In this document: one piece after another, positions 13,349 to 21,972 of the stretch
How the letters are laid out: each line of letters begins with the position of its first letter
Numbering within the stretch: the first letter of the stretch is position 1
Origin: an uncultured Dorea sp.
Lineage (GTDB): Bacteria > Bacillota > Clostridia > Lachnospirales > Lachnospiraceae
Direction of reading: 5' to 3'
Length of the DNA: 23,624 bases
Assembly: GCA_910584615.1 (NCBI GenBank)
Contig: CAJUAM010000045.1
Coordinates: 1 to 23,624, forward strand
Notes under the pieces: model-generated
Seen by the model: only the letters and a program-made list of their open reading frames with translations
What the model was told of the DNA's origin: nothing
Databases searched by the model: none
Translations under genes and position numbers: made by a program

Positions 13349-14312
13349 AATACATCAGCACCCCGCTTTCCTGCTCCTCTGCGGTTTCTTTCAGTACCTG
13401 TGCTTCTGATTTCGGAACCAGTTCAGACGCTTTTAAAAACAGATCAGCAAAAATATTATCCTTTGATTCAGGCTGATAAAATTCATATATTCCCAATTCC
13501 TTACTCATATCTGCTTTCATATCATCAAACAGGCTGATTTCGTCTATGAGACCATTTTCCTTTGCCTGTTTTGCAGTGTAAGTACGCCCGTCTGCCAAAG
13601 ACTTTACTGTTTCTACAGACATATTTCTTCCATCTGATACTTTTTTTACAAAATCCTCATAGCACTCATTTACCTGAGACTGATAGATCTCAATCTGTTC
13701 ATCTGTCATCTTACTGCTGTCTTTATTCTTTCCGCTCGTAATACTTATATAGCGCATCCCAAGTTTCTCATAAAGCCCTGTCATATCAAATCCAGACATA
13801 ATAACTCCGATAGAGCCTGTGGTCGTATTGGGGTTAGCATAGATCTTATCTGACGGCATGGATACCATATATCCGCCTGACGCCGCGTAATGAGCCATAT
13901 AATCCCAGATCGGACGTTTGGTCTTCTTCTTATATTCTTGAAGCTTCTGGTAGAGTTCCTCCGATTCATAGACTGCTCCGCCGGGAGAGTCCACATAAAG
14001 CAGCATTCCCTTATTATGCGGGTCATTTATCAGTTTATCAATATATTCCAGCGTTGTAACATGACGGTAACTTTGCTCTGAATCAAAGATCCCGGTCTCC
14101 ATCTGCTCCTGTATCGTCCCTATCACATTGACCACCGCAATATAATCCTGCTTCGGCGCGTTAAATTCTATACCGCCTGTCATTGACAACGCCTCTTTGA
14201 CACTTTCATCTAACGCCCGCTGAGACAATGTATTTGTAAGCACACTGCTTACACCGGTCAGAATAAACAATCCCGCTGCCACTACCAGACCTATCGTCTG
14301 CTTTTTATTCAT
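13329..14312 (-). CDS. sppA: Signal peptide peptidase SppA, 36K type
   Basis: SppA is a membrane-bound Ser/Lys protease that degrades leftover signal peptides outside the cytoplasmic membrane. The protein has 327 residues with one N-terminal membrane helix (about 6-26). The protease domain shows LLYVDSPGGAVYESEELY, then HYAASGGYMVSMPSDKIYAN with nucleophile Ser145, TTGSIGVIM, and the general base Lys in SITSGKNKDS (about 195-197). GRTYTAKQAKENGLIDEI marks the end of the fold. The start is ATG 14312, eight bases after AGAGG and 17 bases after the pheT stop. The short single-domain form is the one found in Bacillus and Clostridia. Confidence 0.95.
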   Translation of the reverse strand: MNKKQTIGLVVAAGLFILTGVSSVLTNTLSQRALDESVKEALSMTGGIEFNAPKQDYIAVVNVIGTIQEQMETGIFDSEQSYRHVTTLEYIDKLINDPHNKGMLLYVDSPGGAVYESEELYQKLQEYKKKTKRPIWDYMAHYAASGGYMVSMPSDKIYANPNTTTGSIGVIMSGFDMTGLYEKLGMRYISITSGKNKDSSKMTDEQIEIYQSQVNECYEDFVKKVSDGRNMSVETVKSLADGRTYTAKQAKENGLIDEISLFDDMKADMSKELGIYEFYQPESKDNIFADLFLKASELVPKSEAQVLKETAEEQESGVLMYYAEQLR

Positions 14313-14329
14313 ACGTAAAACCTCTTTTC

Positions 14330-16750
14330 TTATTTTCGAAGCTCAATCCCAATTGCTTCTAATGCCTTCACGATCCGTCCCATTGCTTCTGACACTTCTG
14401 CATCAGACAACGTCTTATCTTTTGCCCTGAACACAATTGAATAAGCGACGGATTTGTAACCTTCCTTAATCTGTGAACCTTCGTATATATCAAACAGGGA
14501 ATAGCTTTCTAAGTTTTCTCCGCCCTTCTTTTCTATGATCTCTTCTACCTGGCCAGCCAATATATCCTTTGTCATCACCATGCTGATATCACGGTTTACT
14601 GCCGGGAATTTAGCGAGTCCGGTATATTTCCGATCGAAAGTAGCACGCTCTACGATTTCCGGCATATCAATAACTGCCACGTAAGCCTTCCCGCCGATCC
14701 CATAAATATCTGCCACATCCGGATGTACTTCCCCAAGATATCCAACAACTTTCCCATCATAGATGATATTTGCCTGACGGCCCGGATGGAGGAATGGTTT
14801 CCCGGCCTTCGGGTCATAAGTTTCTTTCTTATGCAGCCCCACCTTCTCAAAGAATTCCTCGATCACACCCTTCATACTAAAGAAATCACCTTCTCCATAC
14901 ATCCCAAGGGTAAACTGCATTCTCTCCTCCGGAAGTTCAGTAAGAGGAAGAGATTTTGGAAGATATATATTTCCCAGCTCATAAAGTCTTACATTCTTAT
15001 TTCTCCGGTTGTAGTTTGTCGCAAGAGATGTCAACATCCCATTCAGAGAAATGGTGCGCATGATACTATAATCCTCCCCCAGAGGATTCATGATCTCGAC
15101 CGCATTCCGAAGGGGTGACTCTGCCGGAAGCAAAAGCTTATCAAATACCTTCGGACTCTCAAACGAATAAGTCATTCCCTGACTGAATCCGCAGAATTCC
15201 GCAATGTTACGGGCAACCTCTTCAATCCTTAATTTAAAGGAAAGTTTACCTGTAGTAGCCTCTCCCTTCGGGAGTGTTGTCGGAATATTATCATACCCGT
15301 AAAATCTGGCGACCTCTTCTGCCAGATCCGCCAGACAAAACAGATCATGCCGGAAAGTTGGCGCAATCACTTCACTGGCCGCTTCATCATACTCAAGATC
15401 GATCATCTTAAAATAAGAAAGCATTTCTTCTTTGGATACATCTGTTCCAAGAAGCTCATTGATCTCATCCGCATCAAACGGCACCCGCACCGGCTCTTTT
15501 TTCCTGCCATATACATCTACAATACCACCCACTACTTCACCGGCACCCATCTCTTCCACTAACTGGCACGCACGGTTAATCGCTGCCTTAGCATTATTCG
15601 GATCAAGTCCCTTCTCAAATTTTCCGGAAGCATCTGTCCGAAGTCCTACTTTTTTGCTGGATTTGCGGATATTCGTTCCGTCAAAGCATGCAGCCTCGAA
15701 TAACATCGTATGAACGTCATCTGTGATCATGGAATTTTCGCCGCCCATGATACCTGCGATACCAACGGATTTTTCGCCGTCACAGATCATCAGTACAGAA
15801 TCGTCCATCTGACGCTCCTGTCCGTCCAGTGTCACAAATCTTTCGTCTTTCCCGGCTCTGCGCACAATGATCTGTTTTCCCGCGATCGTATCAAGATCAT
15901 ATGCATGCATAGGCTGTCCGTATTCCTCCATCACATAATTTGTTATGTCAACCAGATTATTGATTGGCCGGATCCCTACAGAAGCAAGTCTTCTCTGCAT
16001 CCATTCCGGAGACGGACCGATCTTAATATTTTTTACTACTCTTGCGCAATATCTGGGACAAAGCTCATTATCTTTTACTGTGACTTTAATATAATCGTTC
16101 ACATCTTCATCATTTCCTGTTTCAGTCACAACCGGAGGATGAAATTCTTTGCGGAATGTGGCTGCCGCTTCCCTTGCAATTCCGATCACACTAAAACAGT
16201 CCACTCTGTTGGATGTCACCTCATATTCAAATACCACGTCGTCAAGTCCAAGGGCAGATACAGCGCTCGTACCGATTTCCACATCATCTTTAAAAATGTA
16301 GATTCCGTATTCAGGCGCCTCCGGATACATATCCCTGCTGGAGCCAAGCTCTTCGATAGAGCACATCATACCAAAGCTATCCACTCCGCGCAGTTTTCCT
16401 TTTTTTATCTTCACTCCGCCTTCCACACGGCTTCCCGGCTCATGACCTCCTGCCACACGTCCGCCGTCTAATACAACCGGAACTTTATCGCCTTCTTTTA
16501 CATTTGGAGCACCTGTAACTATCTGAACAACCTCTGACCCCACATTTACCTGGCAGACAATAAGTTTATCCGCATCCGGATGCTTTTCAATCTTTTCAAT
16601 CTGACCCACAACGATCTTTTCAAGATCGGCGTCTAATTTTTCATATCCCTCTACTTTTGTTCCGGACAAAGTCATCGCATCCGCATACTCCTGCGCAGTC
16701 ACATCCAAGTCTTTGACATATGCTTTTATCCATGATAATGATGTATTCAT
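14330..16750 (-). CDS. pheT: Phenylalanyl-tRNA synthetase beta subunit
   Basis: PheT is the large subunit of the heterotetrameric enzyme that charges tRNA-Phe. The protein has 806 residues, the usual length. The N-terminal tRNA-binding OB domain (about 39-150) contains HPDADKLIVCQVNVG and IVTGAPNV. The B3/B4 editing domain follows (about 210-390, with RYCARVV and NNLVDITNYVMEEYGQPMHA), then the B5 domain (about 400-475), the catalytic-like core with EDYSIMRTI, and the C-terminal FDX-ACB anticodon domain (about 713-806, from KFPAVNRDISMV). The start is ATG 16750, eight bases after AAGGAG, 36 nt after pheS. It should be under the same T-box control. Confidence 0.97.
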   Translation of the reverse strand: MNTSLSWIKAYVKDLDVTAQEYADAMTLSGTKVEGYEKLDADLEKIVVGQIEKIEKHPDADKLIVCQVNVGSEVVQIVTGAPNVKEGDKVPVVLDGGRVAGGHEPGSRVEGGVKIKKGKLRGVDSFGMMCSIEELGSSRDMYPEAPEYGIYIFKDDVEIGTSAVSALGLDDVVFEYEVTSNRVDCFSVIGIAREAAATFRKEFHPPVVTETGNDEDVNDYIKVTVKDNELCPRYCARVVKNIKIGPSPEWMQRRLASVGIRPINNLVDITNYVMEEYGQPMHAYDLDTIAGKQIIVRRAGKDERFVTLDGQERQMDDSVLMICDGEKSVGIAGIMGGENSMITDDVHTMLFEAACFDGTNIRKSSKKVGLRTDASGKFEKGLDPNNAKAAINRACQLVEEMGAGEVVGGIVDVYGRKKEPVRVPFDADEINELLGTDVSKEEMLSYFKMIDLEYDEAASEVIAPTFRHDLFCLADLAEEVARFYGYDNIPTTLPKGEATTGKLSFKLRIEEVARNIAEFCGFSQGMTYSFESPKVFDKLLLPAESPLRNAVEIMNPLGEDYSIMRTISLNGMLTSLATNYNRRNKNVRLYELGNIYLPKSLPLTELPEERMQFTLGMYGEGDFFSMKGVIEEFFEKVGLHKKETYDPKAGKPFLHPGRQANIIYDGKVVGYLGEVHPDVADIYGIGGKAYVAVIDMPEIVERATFDRKYTGLAKFPAVNRDISMVMTKDILAGQVEEIIEKKGGENLESYSLFDIYEGSQIKEGYKSVAYSIVFRAKDKTLSDAEVSEAMGRIVKALEAIGIELRK

Positions 16751-16786
16751 CTCTTTTACTCCTTCATATATAATCTACTAAAATGT

Positions 16787-17806
16787 TTACCACTGCTTCA
16801 AAAACCTGATATCATTTTCGTACAGCAGTCTCATATCATCTATTTCATATTTCAGCAGCGCGATCCTCTCTAACCCCACTCCGAACGCGAAGCCAGTATA
16901 CTCATTTGGATCGATCCCGCACATTTCCAATACATGAGGATGTACCATACCACAGCCAAGAATCTCTATCCAGCCGGATCCTTTACAGAAACGGCAGCCG
17001 GATCCTCCGCATTTGAAACAGGATACATCTACCTCTGCACTCGGTTCTGTGAATGGGAAATGATGCGGACGGAACTTTGTCTTTGTATCCGGTCCAAACA
17101 ATTCTTTTGCAAATACTTCCAATGTTCCCTTAAGATCTGCAAAAGAAATATTCTTGTCGATCACAAGCCCCTCAATCTGGTGGAAAGACGGAGAATGTGT
17201 CGCATCTACTTCATCAGACCGAAACACTCTTCCCGGAGCGATCATACGGATCGGAAGTCTGCCTTGTTCCATCACACGTGCCTGTACCGGAGAAGTCTGG
17301 GTACGCAGTACGATATCTTTGTTAATATAGAAGGTATCCTGTTCATCTTTCGCCGGATGATCCGCCGGAATATTCAGCTTTTCGAAATTATAAAGGTCAT
17401 ATTCTACCTCTGGTCCTTCTACTACTTCATAGCCCATACCCACAAAGATCCGCTCTACTTCTTCTAAAGCTATAGTATTAGGATGACGGTGCCCGACCAT
17501 ATTCTTCCTGGATGGCAGTGTAACATCAATAACTTCCTTTTTCAGCTTTTCTTCCCGTATGGCGCGTTCCATCTTTTTTTTGCTTTCCTCAAGAACCGTC
17601 TCTATCACTGCTCTTGTATCATTGACCATCTGTCCTACCTTCGGCCTGTCCTCGGCAGCCACATCTTTCATTCCTTTTAATACTGCGGTAAGCTCTCCCT
17701 TTTTACCAAGGAACTTTACCCGCACATCATTCAGTTTTTCCGGCATATCAGCAGCTTCAATTGCTTTTAATGCCTCGTCTTTGATGCTTTGTAATCTTTC
17801 TTTCAT
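16787..17806 (-). CDS. pheS: Phenylalanyl-tRNA synthetase alpha subunit
   Basis: PheS carries the catalytic site that forms phenylalanyl-adenylate and charges tRNA-Phe. From ATG 17806 it has 339 residues; an overlapping GTG at 17809 would add one residue, and AGGAA upstream serves both. The N-terminal coiled coil (about 1-85) binds tRNA. Class II motifs follow: RHPNTIALEEVERIF (motif 1), FRSDEVDATHSPSFHQIEGLVVDK-like motif 2 (here ending LVIDKNISF), the FPFTEPSAEVDVSCFKCGG zinc-like segment, and GFAFGVGLERIALLKY (motif 3). It is the first gene behind the T-box leader. Confidence 0.97.
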   Translation of the reverse strand: MKERLQSIKDEALKAIEAADMPEKLNDVRVKFLGKKGELTAVLKGMKDVAAEDRPKVGQMVNDTRAVIETVLEESKKKMERAIREEKLKKEVIDVTLPSRKNMVGHRHPNTIALEEVERIFVGMGYEVVEGPEVEYDLYNFEKLNIPADHPAKDEQDTFYINKDIVLRTQTSPVQARVMEQGRLPIRMIAPGRVFRSDEVDATHSPSFHQIEGLVIDKNISFADLKGTLEVFAKELFGPDTKTKFRPHHFPFTEPSAEVDVSCFKCGGSGCRFCKGSGWIEILGCGMVHPHVLEMCGIDPNEYTGFAFGVGLERIALLKYEIDDMRLLYENDIRFLKQW

Positions 17807-17854
17807 CACATTCGCTTCCTTTCCATCTTACTATCAATGCAGATAAATCTGCAT

Positions 17855-17892
17855 AAAAAATCCTCATCCCTATATTGTTATAGGGACGAGGA
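17855..17892 (-). terminator. Regulated terminator of the Phe T-box
   Basis: A 14-bp stem (17892-17879 with 17874-17861 on the minus strand, one wobble) with a 4-nt loop is followed by TTTTTT. It starts just after the T-box core and ends about 50 nt before pheS, as expected for the alternative to the antiterminator. Confidence 0.92.
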
Positions 17893-18122
17893 CAACCCGC
17901 GATACCACCCTGATTCCTGCATACAAATACTGTGCACTATGCAGGCACTCATTGCTGCGTAACGAGCAGACACGGCATTTTCTACTATCATTTCAAAAAT
18001 GCAGCTTACGTGGGAAATTCGATCACTATCTGAACCCAAAGGAACTTTCAGCCGCAGATTCCCTCTCTCTGATGGAAAATAGTTCTCTACTTTACACGGT
18101 CATCGCTTTTATATATTCATAC
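17855..18122 (-). promoter_or_regulatory. Phe T-box leader controlling pheST and following genes
   Basis: This untranslated leader senses uncharged tRNA-Phe. The T-box core AGGGTGGTATCGCGGG lies at 17911-17896 on the minus strand. Stem I at the promoter-proximal end has CGTG/CACG at its base, the AGTAGAGA strand of the specifier loop, and ACTAT/ATAGT above it. The opposite loop strand GATCGAATTTCC contains UUC at 18016-18014, the expected Phe specifier. The core overlaps the start of a terminator, so uncharged tRNA binding would favour the antiterminator. No gene lies in 17807-18200 apart from this leader, its promoter and terminator. Confidence 0.93.
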
Positions 18123-18128
18123 TTCAAT

Positions 18129-18156
18129 ATTGTAACATACGGAAAATGGTTGTCAA
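18129..18156 (-). promoter_or_regulatory. Sigma-A promoter of the pheST operon
   Basis: On the minus strand a consensus TTGACA (18156-18151), a 16-bp spacer and TACAAT (18134-18129) place the transcription start near 18122, at the beginning of the T-box leader. Confidence 0.85.
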
Positions 18157-18200
18157 GAGTGAAAACTTAAAAATCATTTTTAACAATCATTCCAGGCTGT

Positions 18201-18671
18201 TTATCCGCGAAGCGTTGCTATCAGTCTTTTCGGCTTTAGTAAAAGATCGAGCGCATCTTCGATACTTTTTGTACACACATCTGCCTCTCCAAGGAGCCTT
18301 CCGCACATTCCTTCTTCCTCCAGCACAGCAATGGCAAGAGCACTTGCCCGGCACATCAGCTTATCATTACGTCCGTTTCCGACTGCCGCACACTGATCGG
18401 CCCCAAGTTTTTCGACAACCGCCAGCTTTTCATCCAATGCGCCGTCTGTCGGAAATGTCTGTATGTTAAGAGGCAGTCCTTCACACATCTGCTTCGCAGT
18501 TCCATGTGTATCTGCACTCAGTACATGTATCTCCAGGTGATCAGCAAGCTTTATCAGACGTTCTCTTACTGTCTTACGTATCTGCCCGTCTAAAGCAATC
18601 GTTCCATTATAGTCCAGGACAAGATATTCAAGTTCTAATGTTTTATAATTTGGTATCTCTATCTTTATCAA
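18201..18671 (-). CDS. Small HAD-superfamily protein, soluble P-type ATPase-like
   Basis: The 156-residue protein is a compact HAD fold without a cap domain. Motif I is LVLDYNGTI with Asp20 as the likely nucleophile; the second Asp of phosphatases is Asn22, so the motif resembles the DKTGT loop of P-type ATPases rather than a typical DxD phosphatase. Motif II is VLSADT (Ser52), Lys82 is a candidate motif III lysine, and GNGRNDKLM (98-106) is motif IV. It belongs to the group once called soluble P-type ATPases, whose substrate is unknown. The start is TTG 18671, eight bases after GAGG. It follows the YihY-family gene by 10 nt and probably shares its transcript. An AT-rich palindrome at 18168-18184 lies after it, too weak to call a terminator. 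Confidence 0.85.
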   Translation of the reverse strand: MIKIEIPNYKTLELEYLVLDYNGTIALDGQIRKTVRERLIKLADHLEIHVLSADTHGTAKQMCEGLPLNIQTFPTDGALDEKLAVVEKLGADQCAAVGNGRNDKLMCRASALAIAVLEEEGMCGRLLGEADVCTKSIEDALDLLLKPKRLIATLRG

Positions 18672-18681
18672 TTCTTTTTCC

Positions 18682-19536
18682 TCATTTCTTTTTAGTTTTA
18701 TCTTTATCTTTTATCTCAAACAGCTCATCGTACAAAAAAACATTGATCTCTCCGCCAAGTAAGATACTGTACATACAAAAATACATCCACAGCATGATCA
18801 GCACAATTGTCGTAAGGCTTCCATACATGGTGGAGAATCCCTTAAATATATCCAGATATACAGAAAATATCCACGAAACGACCATCCAGCCAAGCGCCGC
18901 GAATGCCGCCCCCGGAAGCTGCTTTATCAATCTGTCCCTGCGGTTGGGGAGAAACTTATAGATCAGCAGACAAAATACGACAAGCACTGCCGGAGAAATA
19001 ACAGTCCTTGCCTCAATCAGCCAGTCCGCCGTTCTTGACATAAACGGCAGATGTTCAAGAATAAACAGATTCAATGAATTGCCAAACACTGACAATACTA
19101 AAAGAAGCAGGATAACAACGACAAACATGATCGTATACAGAGTTGCTCTTATTCTTAAAAAGAAATAATTACGGGTCTCCGGACAGCCATAGATACAGTT
19201 AAGTCCTGTCGTGATAGACAATACACCCTTTCCCGCCGACCACAAAGTTATGATAAGAGTAACCGGAATGATTCCGGTAGACTGATTATACACCTGGTTG
19301 ACAATTGATGTGATCATCGAATCTACTGATGACGGAAATACCTTTATAACCGCTGTCATAACGTCCGCTTTAGTCACCGGCGTAAACTGCACCAGCGTCA
19401 AAAGCAGCAGGATGATAGGAATCATACAGAGCATTAAAAAATAAGCAGCCTGCGCAGCGTACGCACCCACATGTACTTTGGACGCCTGAGCCGGTATTTG
19501 TGAAACTTGCGAAAAAATTCGTTTTAACTTTTCCAT
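18682..19536 (-). CDS. YihY/BrkB-family inner membrane protein
   Basis: The 284-residue protein has about six membrane helices, at roughly 28-50, 90-110, 130-155, 178-197, 210-232 and 243-265. Family marks are the early AYAAQAAYFLMLCMIPIILLL, the loop ending in LWSAGKG, the central RIRATLYT, and PGAAFAALGWMVVSWIFSVYL followed by YGSLTTIVLIMLWMY and GGEIN. The family was once thought to contain RNase BN, which is no longer accepted; it is a transporter-like family with no firm substrate. The start is ATG 19536 with GGGG six bases upstream. A highly charged Lys/Asp tail (KDKDKTKKK) ends the protein. Confidence 0.9.
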   Translation of the reverse strand: MEKLKRIFSQVSQIPAQASKVHVGAYAAQAAYFLMLCMIPIILLLLTLVQFTPVTKADVMTAVIKVFPSSVDSMITSIVNQVYNQSTGIIPVTLIITLWSAGKGVLSITTGLNCIYGCPETRNYFFLRIRATLYTIMFVVVILLLLVLSVFGNSLNLFILEHLPFMSRTADWLIEARTVISPAVLVVFCLLIYKFLPNRRDRLIKQLPGAAFAALGWMVVSWIFSVYLDIFKGFSTMYGSLTTIVLIMLWMYFCMYSILLGGEINVFLYDELFEIKDKDKTKKK

Positions 19537-19558
19537 AATCCACCCCTATATGTCCTAT

Positions 19559-19587
19559 ATTCTACCCGATTTCCCATATTTTGTCCA
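19559..19587 (-). promoter_or_regulatory. Promoter of the YihY/HAD gene pair
   Basis: On the minus strand TGGACA (19587-19582), 17 bp, then TAGAAT (19564-19559), about 22 bp before the ATG at 19536. It lies between the htpG terminator and the gene. Confidence 0.6.
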
Positions 19588-19625
19588 TCAAAAAACTTTC
19601 TTCCTGAAATTTCCATACAACGAAC

Positions 19626-19664
19626 AAAAACCGGAACACATGTCTGGTCTGTATTCCGGTTTTT
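19626..19664 (-). terminator. Terminator after htpG
   Basis: A perfect 11-bp stem (AAAAACCGGAA at 19626-19636 with TTCCGGTTTTT at 19654-19664) encloses a 17-nt loop. T-runs on both sides make it able to work in either direction. It lies about 25 nt past the htpG stop. Confidence 0.9.
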
Positions 19665-19686
19665 TCTTATCTTATCATTGTTCTTT

Positions 19687-21774
19687 TTATTTTGTAAGAA
19701 GCAGCATGATCTCATTGCTTCTTTGTACAAATGCTGTCATCTCTTCTGGATTCAGCGGCTTATGCGCAATCATAGCAAGATCGTAAAGCTGTTTGCAGAT
19801 AATAGAAACATTTTGATTCTCTTTATGATCTACTACATACTGTACAAGCGGATGGTTGGCATTAAGAATCAGCGTTCCGCCATTCCCTGTATCCATTCCC
19901 ATACCCATAGCTCCCATACCGTACATCTTCATCATTTCCTGCATACGGCGGCTCTGCTCAGAGAGAGTGATCATGGATGCGACCTTGCCGTCCTTTAATT
20001 TCTCTACCTTTACCTCCAGCTTATCATTGCCCAGCTCTTTTCTGAATATCTCTGTCAGATCATCCGTCGTCTTCTGGAACGCTTCCTTATCTGCCTCATC
20101 AACCTCTTCTTTCGCGGTATCTGTCACATCGGCATCAATCCTCTGGAACTGGATGTTCTCGTTTCGCTGCTCAAGCTGTGTGATAAACGGCGAATCAATA
20201 TTATGACTTAAGATAACTGCATCTTGTCCCTGATTCCGGAACATATTAATATACTGACTCTGCTGAATCTCATCCGTCACATAGTAGATAGTTGTCTTCT
20301 TCTCCTCTTTGCTGTCATCCGCGGCACTTTCTTCCTGCTCAGCCTCTTTTTCCTTCCCTGTCTCTTCCTTTTCTTCCGGCTTCTGCATCTCACCGCCGTT
20401 TTCTTCGATACAGTCTTTAAGTGTGAGATATTTTCCTTCAATATTCTTAAACAGAATAGCATCTTTCATCTTGTCGCAGAATTTTTCATCCTTAAGACAC
20501 CCGAATTTAACAAACGGACTGATATCGTCCCAATACTTCTCATAGTCCTCTCTTTTCGTCTTGCACATTCCTGAAAGCTTATCCGCAACTTTTTTTGCAA
20601 TGTAATCTGCAATCTTATTAACAAATCCGTCATTCTGCAGCGCACTTCTTGACACATTAAGCGGCAGGTCCGGACAATCAATCACACCTTTAAGCACCAT
20701 AAGGAATTCCGGGATCACTTCTTTGATATTGTCCGCAATGAACACCTGATTGTTATATAATTTGATCGTCCCTTCAATAGAATCATACTCCGTGTTGATC
20801 CTCGGGAAATAAAGGATTCCTTTCAGGTTGAACGGATAATCCATGTTCAGGTGGATCCAGAACAACGGCTCTTTGTAATCAAGGAACACCTTACAGTAGA
20901 ACTCTTTATAATCCTCATCGGAGCACTCATTCGGATGCTTTGTCCAGAGCGGATGGATATCGCTTAAGGATACCGGACGCTTTTCGATCTTGACCTTTTC
21001 CTTCGCCGGAGATACCTCTACCATCTCCTTGGTCCCATCTTCGTTCTCCTTTTCTTCCATCTTAGCTTCTTCGTGGATATGCTCAACAACAATATCTGTA
21101 TCTTTAAGGTCTTCCTCGTCAATTGTCTCATATTCCGTCTGCGCATTTGCTTTGGAAAGGAAGATCTCAACCGGCATGAAAGAGCAGTATTTTTCAATAA
21201 CTTCTCTCATACGGTACTCATTGGCGAACTCAAGGCTGTCCTCATTCAGATAAAGAGTGATCTCAGAACCAACCGTATCTTTCGTTCCCTCTTCCATCTC
21301 ATATTCTGTGCCGCCATCGCTTACCCAGTGCACCGCAGACGCACCTTCTTTATAGGAAAGAGTATCAATCTGCACCTCATCTGCCACCATGAACGCTGAA
21401 TAAAACCCAAGTCCAAAATGACCGATCATATCATCTTCCGTTGTCTTATCTTTATATTTCTCAAGAAATTCTGTCGCGCCTGAGAAAGCAATCTGTGTGA
21501 TATATTCTTCTACTTCCTCTGCCGTCATACCAAGACCGGTATCAATGAATTTTAAAGTCTTTTCTTCCGGATTAACGATGATCTGGATCTTTGCCTTATA
21601 ATCATCCGGAAGCTGGTATTCACCCATCATATCCAGTTTTTTCAGCTTTGTGATCGCATCACAGCCGTTAGATACCATCTCTCTTACAAAAATATCATGG
21701 TCAGAATATACCCATTTTTTAATGATTGGAAATATGTTTTCACTGCTGATTGATAAATTCCCTTTTTTACCCAT
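19687..21774 (-). CDS. htpG: Hsp90-family chaperone HtpG
   Basis: HtpG is the bacterial Hsp90, an ATP-driven dimeric chaperone in the cytoplasm. From ATG 21774, eight bases after AGGAG, it has 695 residues, some 70 longer than the E. coli or B. subtilis proteins. The Bergerat ATP site is visible as REMVSNGCDA (catalytic Glu near 32), DTGLGMT and GHFGLGFYSAF. The middle domain carries SDIHPLWTKHP and the Arg in LNVSRSALQND. Extra length comes from a charged N-M linker (about 232-265) and a very acidic Glu/Lys insertion (about 462-494). Near the C-terminus there is a Met/Gly-rich run, MKMYGMGAMGMGMDTG, where the family has a client-binding helix. A CIRCE box upstream points to HrcA control. Confidence 0.96.
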   Translation of the reverse strand: MGKKGNLSISSENIFPIIKKWVYSDHDIFVREMVSNGCDAITKLKKLDMMGEYQLPDDYKAKIQIIVNPEEKTLKFIDTGLGMTAEEVEEYITQIAFSGATEFLEKYKDKTTEDDMIGHFGLGFYSAFMVADEVQIDTLSYKEGASAVHWVSDGGTEYEMEEGTKDTVGSEITLYLNEDSLEFANEYRMREVIEKYCSFMPVEIFLSKANAQTEYETIDEEDLKDTDIVVEHIHEEAKMEEKENEDGTKEMVEVSPAKEKVKIEKRPVSLSDIHPLWTKHPNECSDEDYKEFYCKVFLDYKEPLFWIHLNMDYPFNLKGILYFPRINTEYDSIEGTIKLYNNQVFIADNIKEVIPEFLMVLKGVIDCPDLPLNVSRSALQNDGFVNKIADYIAKKVADKLSGMCKTKREDYEKYWDDISPFVKFGCLKDEKFCDKMKDAILFKNIEGKYLTLKDCIEENGGEMQKPEEKEETGKEKEAEQEESAADDSKEEKKTTIYYVTDEIQQSQYINMFRNQGQDAVILSHNIDSPFITQLEQRNENIQFQRIDADVTDTAKEEVDEADKEAFQKTTDDLTEIFRKELGNDKLEVKVEKLKDGKVASMITLSEQSRRMQEMMKMYGMGAMGMGMDTGNGGTLILNANHPLVQYVVDHKENQNVSIICKQLYDLAMIAHKPLNPEEMTAFVQRSNEIMLLLTK

Positions 21775-21871
21775 AATTATCACTCCTGTTTTCTTTGATT
21801 ATTATTTATTTCATTATCTGCTGGATTTATTATGATGCTGTCTATAAAAGCATCGCTTTTGCCTATGTGAT

Positions 21872-21900
21872 ATAATAATACCGCAGTAAATAAAAGTCAA
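21872..21900 (-). promoter_or_regulatory. Sigma-A promoter of htpG
   Basis: On the minus strand TTGACT (21900-21895), a 17-bp spacer and TATTAT (21877-21872). Transcription would begin near 21865 and leave a leader of about 90 nt with no other clear element. Confidence 0.75.
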
Positions 21901-21907
21901 TAGAAAA

Positions 21908-21934
21908 TTAGCACTCTTTCGAAATGAGTGCTAA
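21908..21934. promoter_or_regulatory. CIRCE operator (HrcA binding site)
   Basis: A perfect TTAGCACTC, nine-base spacer (TTTCGAAAT), GAGTGCTAA inverted repeat. This is the binding site of the heat-shock repressor HrcA. It lies seven bases upstream of the htpG -35 box rather than at or after the -10. No plus-strand gene lies downstream, so htpG is the only plausible target. Confidence 0.96.
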
Positions 21935-21972
21935 CAAATCCATAAAAAATATTAAATATATATAAAATCCAT

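Noticed and set aside
15710..16471. A 253-codon plus-strand frame inside pheT
   Set aside because: It is fully antisense to conserved pheT codons, has His/Cys-rich nonsense composition and no Shine-Dalgarno sequence.
18168..18184. AT palindrome TTAAAAATCATTTTTAA after the HAD gene as terminator
   Set aside because: The stem is only A-T pairs with a tiny loop and would be unstable; it also sits just upstream of the pheST promoter and may simply be AT-rich promoter flank.
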